Assembly (NCBI RefSeq): GCF_000021325.1 | Contig: NC_011365.1 | Location: 2,136,001 to 2,200,000, forward strand | Source of the DNA: Gluconacetobacter diazotrophicus PA1 5 | GTDB lineage: Bacteria; Pseudomonadota; Alphaproteobacteria; Acetobacterales; Acetobacteraceae | DNA length: 64,000 bases | Direction: 5' to 3' | Shown: positions 28,711-38,101 of the stretch, piece after piece | How the letters are laid out: each line of letters starts with the position of its first letter | Numbering within the stretch: position 1 is the stretch's first letter | Program-made: the position numbers and the translations under genes | The notes under the pieces: generated by a model | The model's input: only the letters and a program-made list of their open reading frames with translations | Databases searched by the model: none | What the model was told of the DNA's origin: nothing

Positions 28711-29435
28711 CCCGCCTGCGCCGCCGTCAGCCCCGGTCCCAGCCCAGGGCGCCGCTCCCTGCCGAGATCGAGGCGATCCGGCAGCAGGCGGAGAAAGGCC
28801 ATACGCTGGAACAGGTGCTGTGGGGCAAGATCCTGCTGAACAGTGTCTATGTTCCCAGCGACCCGGAAGCGGCCCGGACCTGGTTCACCATCGCGGCCAA
28901 CGCCCAGTACGGGCCCGGCCACAACATGCTGGGGCGCTGTTTCCATTTCGGCTGGGGCTGCCGGCAGGATTTCCAGCAGGCGGCCCGATGCTACGCCCGG
29001 GCCGCCGAACTGGGGGATGAGTGGGGGCGGTACAATCTGGGCATATTGACCATGCGCGGCCTGGGCGTCACGCAGGACCTTGCCACGGCCCTGGCCTGTT
29101 TCCGGCAGGCCGCCCATGCGGGGCATGCGAAATCCATGAACCTCTACGCCCGCTTCCTGGAAGAAGGCTGGACCATCCCGCGGGACAGGCAGGCCGCCCT
29201 GTCGTGGTATCGGCGCTCGGCCGAAGGGGGCGATTATCGCGGCCAGCACAATTACGCCACGTTCCTGCTGGAAGCCGGCAAGCCCGACCAGGCCCTGCAT
29301 TTGTGGGAACAGGCCGCCCGGACGGCAACCCCGGACATCCTGCAGGCCATGGCCCGCACCCTGGCCGGCATGGACAGGCCCGAGGCCGCGACACTACGCG
29401 AAACCGTCGAGACGCGCCTGAAGGCCATCCTGTAG
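28695..29435 (+). CDS. Sel1/TPR-repeat protein of the PiuC operon
   Basis: A 246-aa protein with about four Sel1-like repeats: [87 protein letters not shown] and [29 protein letters not shown]. No signal peptide is seen. Start is GTG 28695 (GATGAGG upstream), overlapping the end of piuC by 16 bp. A Sel1 protein next to piuC is also found in Pseudomonas iron loci, so it likely serves as a protein-interaction partner in the same pathway; its exact role is unknown. Confidence 0.88.
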   Translation: MVRALARLRRRQPRSQPRAPLPAEIEAIRQQAEKGHTLEQVLWGKILLNSVYVPSDPEAARTWFTIAANAQYGPGHNMLGRCFHFGWGCRQDFQQAARCYARAAELGDEWGRYNLGILTMRGLGVTQDLATALACFRQAAHAGHAKSMNLYARFLEEGWTIPRDRQAALSWYRRSAEGGDYRGQHNYATFLLEAGKPDQALHLWEQAARTATPDILQAMARTLAGMDRPEAATLRETVETRLKAIL

Positions 29436-29443
29436 CCCGGCCG

Positions 29444-30625
29444 TCACGGCCGCTGGAACACCGCCGCGATCCCCTGCCCGCCGCCGATACACAGGCTGAC
29501 CAGCCCGGTGCGCCCGCCGATGCGGGCCAGTTCATGGACCAGGCGCACGGTGGCGATGGCGCCGCTGGCCCCGATCGGGTGGCCCAGCGAGATACCGCTG
29601 CCGTTCGGATTGACCCGTGCGGGGTCCAGTTCCAGCACCCGGCTGACGGCGCAGGCCTGGGCGGCGAAGGCTTCGTTCATTTCCAGCAGGTCGAGGTCCG
29701 CGATGCCCAGGCCGGCGCGATCCAGCGCGCGACGGGTGGCGGGGACCGGGCCCATGCCCATCTGCGACGGTTCCACCCCCGCGTGCCCATAGGCGACCAG
29801 TCGCGCCAGCGGCGTCAGGTCCAGCCGCCGCACCGCGTCCCCGGACGCCAGCACGACCATGCCGGCGCCGTCATTGATCCCTGACGCATTGCCGGCCGTG
29901 ATCGTGCCGCCATCCTTGCGGAAGGCCGGGCGCAGGGCATCGAAATCCGCCCGGACGGCGTCGTGGCGCACATGCTCGTCCCGGTCGAACAGCGTGGCGC
30001 GGCCATTGGCGCGGATTTCGATCGGGACGATCTGGCCGTCGAACCGGCCGGCGCGGATGGCCGCCGACGCCCGGCGGTGGCTTTCGAACGCCAGGTCGTC
30101 CTGCATGGCGCGGGTGATGCCGTGGGTGGTGGCGACGTTTTCCGCCGTGACGCCCATATGCACGTGGTCGAACGGGTCCGTCAGCGCGCCGACCAGCAGG
30201 TCCAGCAGGGTCTGGTTGCCCAGCCGCCCGCCGAAACGGGCATCGGTCGCCAGGTAGGGCGCGCGGCTCATGATTTCGACACCGCCGGCGACGGCGATAT
30301 CGGCATCGCCCAGGCGGATGGCCTGCGCGGCCGATATGATCGCCTGCAGGCCGGAACCGCAGATCCGGTTGACGTTCATCGCCACCGTCTCGACCGGCAG
30401 GCCCGCCCGCAGCGCAGCGTGGCGCGCGAGGTACAGATCGGCCGGTTCGGTCGGGATCACCTGTCCCAGCACCACCTGCCCCACCGCATCCGCCGGCAGC
30501 CCGGCCCGGTCCACGGCGGCCGCGATCAGCCGCGCCGCCAGCACCGAAGGGGCGGTACCGCGCAGGGCGCCCCCGAAACCGCCGATCGCGCTGCGTACGG
30601 CCGAGACGACGAAGATGCTGGTCAT
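29444..30625 (-). CDS. Acetyl-CoA C-acetyltransferase (thiolase)
   Basis: A 393-aa cytosolic thiolase that condenses two acetyl-CoA to acetoacetyl-CoA or cleaves it. The acyl-carrying Cys is in NRICGSGLQAI, the His in the GHPIGASGA block and the second catalytic Cys in SLCIGGGQGIA, plus NEAFAAQ; all are intact. Start ATG 30625 gives the usual TSIFVVSAVRSAIGGFGG N-terminus. No phaB/phaC or fatty-acid genes follow, so the pathway is open. It could be biosynthetic (PhaA-like) or degradative. Confidence 0.93.
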   Translation of the reverse strand: MTSIFVVSAVRSAIGGFGGALRGTAPSVLAARLIAAAVDRAGLPADAVGQVVLGQVIPTEPADLYLARHAALRAGLPVETVAMNVNRICGSGLQAIISAAQAIRLGDADIAVAGGVEIMSRAPYLATDARFGGRLGNQTLLDLLVGALTDPFDHVHMGVTAENVATTHGITRAMQDDLAFESHRRASAAIRAGRFDGQIVPIEIRANGRATLFDRDEHVRHDAVRADFDALRPAFRKDGGTITAGNASGINDGAGMVVLASGDAVRRLDLTPLARLVAYGHAGVEPSQMGMGPVPATRRALDRAGLGIADLDLLEMNEAFAAQACAVSRVLELDPARVNPNGSGISLGHPIGASGAIATVRLVHELARIGGRTGLVSLCIGGGQGIAAVFQRP

Positions 30626-30723
30626 GGCCGAGGGTTCCGGGCGGTGTGCTGTTCCTGTCGGCGGCATGATGGCATGTTTCATGCCGCCGCTCTACACGGA
30701 CGCCGCCCCGTCCGGGCCGGGTG

Positions 30724-32172
30724 TCAGGTCTCGACGATCGCGGTATGGCCCCTGGTGGGCCGGAAGCGCCCCTCATGCAGGGCGGTTTCGATGTCTTCCA
30801 GTGATGCACCGCGCGTCTCTGGCACCAGGAAGTAGATGAACGCGACCGACGCCAGATTGACCCCGGCATAGAACCACATCGTCCCGCCCAGCGAGATCAG
30901 GTTGACCAGCGTCAGCGCCGTGCTGGTCACCAGCAGGTCGCTGCCCCACAGGGTCGCGGCGTGCAGGCTGGTGGCGGTGCCGCGCATCGACAGCGGGAAC
31001 ATTTCCGCCCCCAGCAGCCAGCCGACGACCTGGATGCCGCCGGAATTGAACGCCATGAACATCAGCAGGAACACGATGATCATCCAGCTTCCGACGCTGC
31101 CCTTGTCGGGATGGATGGCGAACATCAGCCCCAGCCCCAGCAGGCTGGCCACCGATCCCGGCCCCATGATCAGCATCAGGCGGCGCCGGCCGACATGATC
31201 GACGATCGCCGAGCCCAGCATCGTCATGACCAGATAGACCATCGAGACCCCCAGGCTGGCCAGCAGCGCCGAGGAATGGCCGAAGCCCGCGTCCGACAGG
31301 AAGGTCGGGGCGTAATAGATCATCATCTCCAGCCCGCCGCACTGGGTGAAGAAGGCCACCCCCAGCGCCGCGACCAGCGCCGGGCGCACCCAGGGCTGCA
31401 TCAGGCCGCGCCAGCCGCGATGCGCGTCATCGACGTCTTCCGCGGCTTCGTGGATCCTGCGGATTTCCTTGCGGACTTCCTTGCGCGACGTCCGCACGCG
31501 CGCCAGATGCGTGACCGCGGAATCCAGTCCCTCGTTTTCCGCCGTCCAGCGGGGGCTCTTGGGCAGGAAGAACATGGACACGAATACCAGTGCCGCCGGC
31601 AGGGCCGCGACCGCGATCATCGGCCGCCAGCCCCAGGCGTCGCGCGCGGCGAAACCGATGATGTTGGCGACGAAGATGCCGATCCCGATCGCGACGTTGA
31701 ACAGCGTGACCAGCTTGCCGCGCCGGGCCGCCGGCGCCAGTTCCGAGATATACATCGGAACCACCTGGGTCGATCCGCCGACCCCCAGCCCCAGATAGAC
31801 GCGTGCCGCGATCAGCATGTCCACATCCGGGGCGGCGGCGCAGGCCAGCGCGCCGGTCACGAACACGGCGGTGACGATCATGACCGACGTCCGGCGGCCG
31901 AACCGTTCCGACAGCCAGCCGGTGCCGACGGCGCCCAGCACCGCCCCCGCCAGGATCGCGGAGGCGACCAGTTCCTGATACAGGCTGCCCAGATGGAAAT
32001 CCCGGGTAATCAGAAGCAACGCACCCGAAATGATACCGGTGTCGTAGCCGTAGAGGCCGCCACAGATGGCGGCCACGGCGGCTGCGAGCCAGAGCGTCCG
32101 CCCCGCATTGTCCGAAACCTCGAAATCGGACAGGGCGGGAACCGAAGGGGCCTGCGGTGAAAAATTCTGCAT
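30724..32172 (-). CDS. Sugar porter family MFS transporter
   Basis: A 482-aa inner-membrane H+/sugar symporter-type protein with 12 predicted membrane segments. Family signatures: GGLYGYDTGIISGALL in TM1, GWLSERFGRRTS after TM2, RVYLGLGVGGSTQVVPMYISELAPAARRG, PKSPRW before the central loop, and PETRG after TM12. The central loop (residues about 210-260) carries charged helices. ATG 32172 sits 12 bases after GGAGAAC. Substrate is probably a hexose or pentose. The selO gene is immediately upstream in the same direction. Confidence 0.93.
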   Translation of the reverse strand: MQNFSPQAPSVPALSDFEVSDNAGRTLWLAAAVAAICGGLYGYDTGIISGALLLITRDFHLGSLYQELVASAILAGAVLGAVGTGWLSERFGRRTSVMIVTAVFVTGALACAAAPDVDMLIAARVYLGLGVGGSTQVVPMYISELAPAARRGKLVTLFNVAIGIGIFVANIIGFAARDAWGWRPMIAVAALPAALVFVSMFFLPKSPRWTAENEGLDSAVTHLARVRTSRKEVRKEIRRIHEAAEDVDDAHRGWRGLMQPWVRPALVAALGVAFFTQCGGLEMMIYYAPTFLSDAGFGHSSALLASLGVSMVYLVMTMLGSAIVDHVGRRRLMLIMGPGSVASLLGLGLMFAIHPDKGSVGSWMIIVFLLMFMAFNSGGIQVVGWLLGAEMFPLSMRGTATSLHAATLWGSDLLVTSTALTLVNLISLGGTMWFYAGVNLASVAFIYFLVPETRGASLEDIETALHEGRFRPTRGHTAIVET

Positions 32173-32236
32173 CCTGTTCTCCTTGCTCGGAAAGAGGCTC
32201 ACTTTCCTGCCACACCCCTTGCCACGGTACATGGCT

Positions 32237-33670
32237 TCATGCGGGTGATCCCGGCGGTGGCCCGGACAGCGCCGCCTTCATCTGTGCGATCGTGTCCAGC
32301 ATGGTGTGCAACGTGCCCCAGTCGTCATCGGTTGCAATCGGCTGCCATATGCTCTCCACGGTATCGACCAGCATCGTGCAGGGCGTGGCCCGGGAAAAAT
32401 AGGGATCGGAAAGATCCAGGCCCGGCCGGGCAGGATGGGATTCGATCTGCCGAAGCAATGGTTCGAAATCCGCACCCTCGTAGAGGCGGGCATTGGGGCC
32501 GTTCGCGGCACGGTGCCTGCTGTCCGTTCCACCATACCAGTCGAAGAACAAAGATTCAAATCCAATGGCCGATCGTTCCAGAAAGCGCCATGCCGCGGCC
32601 GCCAGCGCGCGGTCATCGGCTTCGGAAAGTGATGACAGGCCAAGGCGTTTCACGATCACGCCGTTCATCTCTTTTCCATAACGATCTGGGAAATCGTCGA
32701 AAATCTTCTGCAGGCCGTCAACGTTCGTCAGCGGAAGCAGGCATTCGGCCAGCCGCGCCAGGTTCCACAGCAGGGCCTCCGGCTGGCGGCCGAAGGCGTA
32801 CAGGCCGGAGTGGTCGAAATAGGCGGCGGTAAAGCCGGGATCGTAGCGGGGCAGGAAGCGCCACGGGCCGTAATCGAAGCTTTCGCCCGTGACGTTGATA
32901 TTGTCGGTGTTCAGGACCCCGTGGACGAACCCCGCCCCCATCCATTGCGCGCCCAGGCGCGCGACGCGGGCGCAGACGATGTCGAACAGCGCCAGCGCCG
33001 GATCGCCCGCGCCGGCCCGGTCGGGGAAGTAGGTGTCCATCACATAGGCCACCAGGTGCGCCAGGCTGGCCTGGTCGTCCAGGGCCGCCAGGCGCTGGAA
33101 CGTGCCGATGCGGATATGCGAATGGCTCAGCCGCGCCAGCACGCATGACCGGGTGGGCGAGGGCTCGTCCCCCCGATGCAGCGCCTCGCCGGTTTCGATC
33201 ACGCTCAGGCTGCGCGAGGTCTCGACCCCCAGCGCGTCAAGCATTTCCGTCGCCAGGATCTCGCGCACCCCGCCCTTCAGCGTCAGCCGCCCGTCGCCGC
33301 CGCGCGACCAGGGCGTGCGGCCGCTGCCCTTGGTGCCGATATCCAGCAGCCGTCCGTCCCGCACATCGCGCACCTGCGCGAACAGGAACCCCCGCCCGTC
33401 GCCCAGGTCGGGGTTGTACGCCCGGAACTGATGCCCGTGATAACGCAGGGCCAGCGGTGTCGGCAGGTTGTCCGGCAGCGGGACGAACCGGCCGAAATGA
33501 TCGATCCATTCCGCGTCGGTCAGGCCGTCCAGCCCGACCTGCGCCGCGGCCTCCTGGTTGCGGAAGCGCAGGATATGGGCGGGAAAATCCGCCGCCGCCA
33601 CCGGGTCGTAGAACGCATCGCCCAGGGTCAGGTGATTGCGGGCGGGGCGGTAGGTGGGTGAAAGGGGCAT
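32237..33670 (-). CDS. selO: Protein adenylyltransferase SelO (YdiU)
   Basis: A 477-aa pseudokinase-fold enzyme that transfers AMP from ATP to Ser/Thr/Tyr of target proteins, linked to redox stress. Hallmarks: ALRYHGHQFRAYNPDLGDGRGFLFAQ, the nucleotide-binding KGSGRTPWSRGGDGRLTLKGGVRE, SHSHIRIGTFQ, and the inverted active-site block FVHGVLNTDNINVTGESFDYGPWRFL with metal-binding Asn/Asp. Length matches E. coli YdiU, but the C-terminal Cys motif of the redox switch is not seen (it ends ...LSGPPPGSPA). Confidence 0.93.
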   Translation of the reverse strand: MPLSPTYRPARNHLTLGDAFYDPVAAADFPAHILRFRNQEAAAQVGLDGLTDAEWIDHFGRFVPLPDNLPTPLALRYHGHQFRAYNPDLGDGRGFLFAQVRDVRDGRLLDIGTKGSGRTPWSRGGDGRLTLKGGVREILATEMLDALGVETSRSLSVIETGEALHRGDEPSPTRSCVLARLSHSHIRIGTFQRLAALDDQASLAHLVAYVMDTYFPDRAGAGDPALALFDIVCARVARLGAQWMGAGFVHGVLNTDNINVTGESFDYGPWRFLPRYDPGFTAAYFDHSGLYAFGRQPEALLWNLARLAECLLPLTNVDGLQKIFDDFPDRYGKEMNGVIVKRLGLSSLSEADDRALAAAAWRFLERSAIGFESLFFDWYGGTDSRHRAANGPNARLYEGADFEPLLRQIESHPARPGLDLSDPYFSRATPCTMLVDTVESIWQPIATDDDWGTLHTMLDTIAQMKAALSGPPPGSPA

Positions 33671-33699
33671 CTTGTGTCACCAAAAACTCTTGAGACGAG

Positions 33700-34749
33700 T
33701 CAGGAAAAGATCGGCAGGTCCAACGAGTCCGCTCGTGGGGCGAAGAACGCCTCGATCGCCGCATCGCTCCATGCCGCCTTGTCCATCCAGCGCGGGGCGT
33801 TGTCCTTGTCCACGATCTTGGCCCGCACGCCCTCGGCGAAATCGGGCTGCTCCAGCAGGCTGGCGATCAGCCGGTATTCCTGTTCCAGCACCGTATCCAG
33901 GTCCGGCAGCCGCCGCGCGGCATGAAACGCGCGGAACGTCACGCGCAGCGACAGCGGCGATGCCTGCCGCAACGCCGCGCGGTCCGCCTCGGCCCAGGGG
34001 GCGCCGTGGCGGTCCAGGCGGTCGATGATCGTCGCCACGTCCGGCGCGTCGTACAGCGTATTGATCGCCGCATGGTCGGGACACGCCCCGTCCCGTGGCG
34101 CGGCGGGGGCCATGTCCACGACCTGGCCGGCCGGCCGGCGGGCCAGGCCTTCGGCCAGGGCCGGCAGGTCCGCCGCCGCCAGCATCCGGTCGGCGAAGCC
34201 CGCCGCCACGGCCTCGCCGCCCTGCATCCGGCCGCCGGTCAGGGCCAGGCGCAGGCCGGACAGGCCCGGCGCGCGCGACAGGATATACGACCCGCCCGCG
34301 TCCGGCGTCAGGCCGATGGCGGTCTCGGGCATGGCGACCACCGCCCGTTCGGTGACGATGCGGTGCCGCACATGGCCGCCCAGTCCCACCCCGCCGCCCA
34401 TCGTGATCCCGTCCATGAACGAGACCACGGCCTTGGGATACCCCGCCAGGACCGATACCAGCCGGTAGCCGTCGCGGAAGATCGACGCCGCCGCCGCCGG
34501 ACCGGCGGCGCCCAGCGTGGCATGGATGGCCCGCAGGTCCCCCCCGGCGCAGAAGGCGCGCGGGCTGGAACTGTCGATCAGCACGGTTTCGACCGACGGG
34601 TCCTCCCGCCAGTCCGCCAGGCAGGCGGCGATGCGCGCGAACAGCGTCCTGTCCAGCGCATTCAGCGCCTTCGGCCGGTTCAGCGTCATCCGCCCCAGGC
34701 GGCCCTGGCGGGTGATCAGCAGCGTGTCGGCGTCCATGGCGGCATCCAT
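33700..34749 (-). CDS. Enoyl-CoA hydratase/isomerase family, 3-hydroxyisobutyryl-CoA hydrolase-like
   Basis: A 349-aa crotonase-fold protein. The oxyanion-hole segments are SSSPRAFCAGGDLRAIH and ITMGGGVGLGGH. Catalytic PETAIGLTPDAGGSYILSR includes the Glu and Asp typical of 3-hydroxyisobutyryl-CoA hydrolase. The roughly 100-residue C-terminal extension (SLRVTFRAFHAARRLPDLDTVLEQEYRL) distinguishes this group from simple hydratases. Function would be in valine breakdown. ATG 34749 follows GGAGG by about ten bases. No other valine-catabolic genes are adjacent. Confidence 0.88.
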   Translation of the reverse strand: MDAAMDADTLLITRQGRLGRMTLNRPKALNALDRTLFARIAACLADWREDPSVETVLIDSSSPRAFCAGGDLRAIHATLGAAGPAAAASIFRDGYRLVSVLAGYPKAVVSFMDGITMGGGVGLGGHVRHRIVTERAVVAMPETAIGLTPDAGGSYILSRAPGLSGLRLALTGGRMQGGEAVAAGFADRMLAAADLPALAEGLARRPAGQVVDMAPAAPRDGACPDHAAINTLYDAPDVATIIDRLDRHGAPWAEADRAALRQASPLSLRVTFRAFHAARRLPDLDTVLEQEYRLIASLLEQPDFAEGVRAKIVDKDNAPRWMDKAAWSDAAIEAFFAPRADSLDLPIFS

Positions 34750-34861
34750 GATGGTGGTTTCCTCCTGTTTTCCCTTGCGCGATAATATGACAGAAGATGC
34801 GGCGTTGGTGTGTCGCCCCGTCGAAACGGACCAGACGGACACGGACGACGGCAGGAAGGGC

Positions 34862-35365
34862 ATGGACATGACGGTGGATTCCCAGACCTATCGGGACGCG
34901 ATGGCGCGGCTGGGCGCGGCCGTGAACGTGGTGACGACCGGCACGCTGGACGATCCGGTGGGGTTCACCGCCTCCGCCGTCTGTTCCGTCACCGACGCGC
35001 CCCCCACCCTGCTGGTCTGCATGAACCGTTCGGCCCGTGCGCGTACCGCCTTCCACACCGGCGGGGCGATGTGCATCAACGTCCTTTCGGCCGGGCAGCG
35101 GGACATTTCCGGCACCTTCGCCGGGCCGATGGACATGTACGAACGCTTCACCGTCGGCCACTGGACGACGATGACGAGCGGCGCTCCGGCTCTGGAAGAG
35201 GCGATGGCGTCGTTCGACTGCCGGATCGACCGGATTGTCGAGGTCGGAACCCACAGCGTCATGTTCGGGGTGGTCGATGCCATCCGCCTGGGGGCGGCAC
35301 TCGGCGGGCTGGTCTATTTCAACCGCACCTATCACGTCCTGCCCCACGGCGGCCACGACCTCTGA
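34862..35365 (+). CDS. Flavin reductase domain protein (HpaC/RutF-like)
   Basis: A 167-aa flavin reductase-like protein that would supply reduced FMN/FAD to a partner monooxygenase. Core: RDAMARLGAAVNVVTTGTLDDPVGFTASAVCSVTDAPPTLLVCMNRSARARTAF, then INVLSAGQRDISGTFAG, and the C-terminal LVYFNRTYHVL. These are the flavin- and NAD(P)H-binding features of the family. AGGAAGG precedes ATG 34862. No obvious monooxygenase neighbour is present. It is divergent from the enoyl-CoA hydratase family gene. Confidence 0.9.
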   Translation: MDMTVDSQTYRDAMARLGAAVNVVTTGTLDDPVGFTASAVCSVTDAPPTLLVCMNRSARARTAFHTGGAMCINVLSAGQRDISGTFAGPMDMYERFTVGHWTTMTSGAPALEEAMASFDCRIDRIVEVGTHSVMFGVVDAIRLGAALGGLVYFNRTYHVLPHGGHDL

Positions 35366-35408
35366 CCGCCTGTCTGCCTATGCGCGCCGGTGACGGCCCG
35401 ACGCGCGT

Positions 35409-36203
35409 TTACTGACGGACGCGGCTGCGCGCGTAGGCGGCCAGATAGGCCCCGGTACTCAGCACGCTGATCCAGAACGATGTCGGGCAGTCGGTCCACC
35501 AGGACAGTGCCAGCCCGCCCCAGCCCTCGGCCACCGCCAGCAGAACCGAAAGCACGATCCCCCAGCCCGGCGTGGCCGTCAGGCGCTGCGCCGTGGCGGC
35601 GGGCCCCACCATCAGGGCGAAGACCAGCAGCACGCCGGTGATCTGCACGCATTCCGCCGTCGCGACCGCGACGATGGCCAGGAAGATGGTGGAGACCGCG
35701 CGCATCGGCACGCCCCGCGCCTCGGCGGTTTCGGGCTGCAGGCTGGCGAACAGCAGCGGCCGTGACAGCACGGCCATCGCGGCGACGCACCCTGCCCCCA
35801 GCAGCGCCAGCCATCCCAGCATGGCCCGGTCCACCCCCAGCACGTTGCCGAACAGCAGCGCGGTGGCCCGCGTGGCCGATGTCGTCAGGAAATGCAGGAA
35901 CAGCAGGCCGCACCCCAGCGTGCAGGACAGGACCAGCCCGATCGCGACGTCGCGCCCCTGCGTGGTGCCGCGCCCGCCCAGCCCCATCGCCACGCCGGCC
36001 GTCACCGTCAGGGTCATCAGCCCCCACAGCGGCGGCACCCCCAGCAGGATCGCCCCGGTGGCGCCGGCGAAGCCGACATGCGACAGCGCATGGCCGGCAA
36101 AGCTCTCGCCCCGCAGCACCATGAAATAGCCGACCAGCCCGGCGAGGACGGCGACGATCCCCGTGGCCGCGAAGGCGTGGCGCATGAATTCGAAGGCGAA
36201 CAT
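35409..36203 (-). CDS. znuB: Zinc ABC transporter permease ZnuB
   Basis: A 264-aa inner-membrane permease of the ABC-3 (metal) family with 7-8 hydrophobic segments. The start EFMRHAFAATGIVAVLAGLVGYFMVLRGESFAGHALSHVGFAGATGAILLG matches the family block YFVVLRGxSFxGHALSHxGxxGAxxA. ITGVLLVFALMVGPAATAQRL is the conserved coupling region. ATG 36203 lies 5 bp after the znuC stop, so both are in one operon. It works with ZnuC and the periplasmic ZnuA for Zn(II) import. Confidence 0.93.
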   Translation of the reverse strand: MFAFEFMRHAFAATGIVAVLAGLVGYFMVLRGESFAGHALSHVGFAGATGAILLGVPPLWGLMTLTVTAGVAMGLGGRGTTQGRDVAIGLVLSCTLGCGLLFLHFLTTSATRATALLFGNVLGVDRAMLGWLALLGAGCVAAMAVLSRPLLFASLQPETAEARGVPMRAVSTIFLAIVAVATAECVQITGVLLVFALMVGPAATAQRLTATPGWGIVLSVLLAVAEGWGGLALSWWTDCPTSFWISVLSTGAYLAAYARSRVRQ

Positions 36204-36208
36204 GGATG

Positions 36209-37054
36209 CTACCGCCCCGGCTCGAAGATCGAAAAGTCGCTGGCCTGCGCGTCCGCGCCGTCGGCGACGACGAAGATGCGCCCGCCCGCGCGGATCACCT
36301 CGACCGGCGTGCCGTACAGGGCGCTCAGGACCGGGCCGGTCACGACCTCGTCCACCGGCCCCAGCCGCGCCGCGCCGCGCCCGACATACAGCACCATGTC
36401 CATCACCCCCAGCAGCGGGTTCAGGTCGTGGGTGGAAAACAGTACCGCGATGCCCAGCCGGCGGCGGATGCGGTCCACCAGCGCCACCACGTCCCGCGCG
36501 CGATGGGGGTCCAGGCTGGCCAGCGGTTCGTCCAGCAGCAGCAGGCGGGGCCGCCCCAGCAGGGCCTGCGCCAGCAGCAGGCGCTGGCGCTCGCCGCCCG
36601 ACAGATGGTCGATCGGCCGGCGGGCCAGGTGCGTCGCCCCGACCAGGTCCAGCACCCGGTCGATTTCCGCCGCATCGCGCCGGCGGTGGCGCCCCGGGCG
36701 CCAGTCGCAGGGCAGGCCCCAGCGCTCGCCATGCAGGGCGGCGGCGATGAAGCTGCGGCCGTCCAGGCGCGGGGCTGGCCGGGCCTGGAATTGCGGCATG
36801 TAGCCGATATCGTGGTTGCCCCGCCCCACCGGGCGGCCGAAAACCGAAATCCGCCCGTCCGGCACCGGCACGATGCCCAGGATCGCCCGCATCAGGCTGC
36901 TCTTGCCCGCCCCGTTCGGTCCCAGCACGCCCACGAACGCCCCTGCCGGCACCGTCAGGCTGGCATCGGACAGGATGGTGCGCTCCCCGATGCGCAACGT
37001 GGCGCGGTCGAACCGGACCGGCGGCGCGTCGCCGGGGCTGGCGATTCCGCTCAT
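36209..37054 (-). CDS. znuC: Zinc ABC transporter ATP-binding protein ZnuC
   Basis: A 281-aa ATPase: Walker A GPNGAGKSS, Q-loop IGYMPQFQ, signature LSGGERQRLLLAQA, Walker B LLLLDEPLASLD and switch His in LFSTHDLNPLL. The C-terminal segment (VVTGPVLSALYGTPVEVIRAGGRIFVV) is the usual regulatory tail of metal importers. Its ATG overlaps the znuA stop (ATGA), making znuA-znuC-znuB a tightly coupled operon. Confidence 0.94.
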   Translation of the reverse strand: MSGIASPGDAPPVRFDRATLRIGERTILSDASLTVPAGAFVGVLGPNGAGKSSLMRAILGIVPVPDGRISVFGRPVGRGNHDIGYMPQFQARPAPRLDGRSFIAAALHGERWGLPCDWRPGRHRRRDAAEIDRVLDLVGATHLARRPIDHLSGGERQRLLLAQALLGRPRLLLLDEPLASLDPHRARDVVALVDRIRRRLGIAVLFSTHDLNPLLGVMDMVLYVGRGAARLGPVDEVVTGPVLSALYGTPVEVIRAGGRIFVVADGADAQASDFSIFEPGR

Positions 37055-37944
37055 GCCGGCTTCCGGGCCAGGGCTTGCCCCAGGCGGTCCAGCACGTCGG
37101 CGATCCAGTCCTGGTAGCGCATGCCCGGCGGCAGGCTCTCGCCCACGCGCAGGACCGGAATGCCCGCATCGCGGGCCAGTTGGTCCAGCCGGTCGGTCGC
37201 CGGCCCCGCCGTCTGGTCGTTCAGGATCAGCACGCGCACCCGCCGTGCCGTCAGGTCGTCCTCGACCCGCGCGACGTCCGACGGCGCGGGATCGGTGCCG
37301 TTCATCACGGCGTGCTGGAAGGATTCGTCGCGCATCGCCAGGCCCGTGACGCGCGCCATCAGGCCGAAGATCGGCTCCGACGCCGCGACCGGCGTGCCGC
37401 CATACCGGCCCCGCATGCCGTCGATCCGTGCCTGCAACGGCGCCAGCGTGTCTAGGAACTGGTGCAGCCGCGCCTGCAGCGCCGTGCGATGGTCGGGCAG
37501 GATGTCGCCGCATGCGGCGGCGAAGGCGGTGGCGAAGGTCCGCACGTCGGACAGGTCATACCAGAAATGCGTATTGTCGCCGTCCCGCCATCCGGCCAGC
37601 CCCGCCACCGTCAGCAGCACGGGACGCGCGCCGTTCGCGGCGGGGCCGGCACCGTCCGTCAGCCGGTCGATCCACCCGTCATACCCCCCGCCATTGGCGA
37701 TCACGATCTGTGCCGCCCCGACCCGCCGCCCGTCGGACGGGCTGGCCTCGAACAGATGCGGGTCGGTGGCCGGGTTGTTCAGGATCGTGGTCACGGCCAC
37801 GTCCGGGCCGCCGACCTGCCGCGCGATGTCGCCCCACACCGCCTCCGCCGCCACCACCGCGATCGGCCCCGCCGCGCGCGCGGGCCCGCAGGCCCCCGCC
37901 AGCGCCCACGACAGCAGGACGGCCAGGGTGGCGACGCGGAGCAT
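37051..37944 (-). CDS. znuA: Metal ABC transporter substrate-binding protein ZnuA
   Basis: A 297-aa periplasmic cluster A-I metal-binding protein. Signal peptide LRVATLAVLLSWALAGACGPARA is followed by the mature domain IAVVAAEAVWGDIARQVGG. His63 (ATDPHLFEASP) and His126 (NTHFWYDL) fit metal ligands 1 and 2. The His-rich loop of many ZnuAs is absent, and the usual third-His region reads VAASEPIFGLMARVTGL without His, so coordination may differ. ATG 37944 is chosen for the signal peptide; upstream frame passes through the Zur-box region. Confidence 0.85.
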   Translation of the reverse strand: MLRVATLAVLLSWALAGACGPARAAGPIAVVAAEAVWGDIARQVGGPDVAVTTILNNPATDPHLFEASPSDGRRVGAAQIVIANGGGYDGWIDRLTDGAGPAANGARPVLLTVAGLAGWRDGDNTHFWYDLSDVRTFATAFAAACGDILPDHRTALQARLHQFLDTLAPLQARIDGMRGRYGGTPVAASEPIFGLMARVTGLAMRDESFQHAVMNGTDPAPSDVARVEDDLTARRVRVLILNDQTAGPATDRLDQLARDAGIPVLRVGESLPPGMRYQDWIADVLDRLGQALARKPA

Positions 37945-38000
37945 GGCGGAAAATCCGGAACGGAAAAGGGAGGGGGGACAAGCTGGCACGGGACAGACTA

Positions 38001-38015
38001 TGTTATAATGTAACA
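38001..38015. promoter_or_regulatory. Zur-box-like palindrome between znuA and zur
   Basis: TGTTATAATGTAACA is an imperfect palindrome like known Zur boxes (GTTATAnnATAAC). It contains a TATAAT hexamer at 38004-38009. It lies 56 bp upstream of znuA and 86 bp upstream of zur, so it could govern both. Confidence 0.6.
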
Positions 38016-38101
38016 AATATCGAGCCTTCATATAGCGTGCTTTCCGGCGTATGGAAACCGGGCAGGGGACACAGCATGAAGGGGGCGCGTCGCGAGCCGG
38101 C

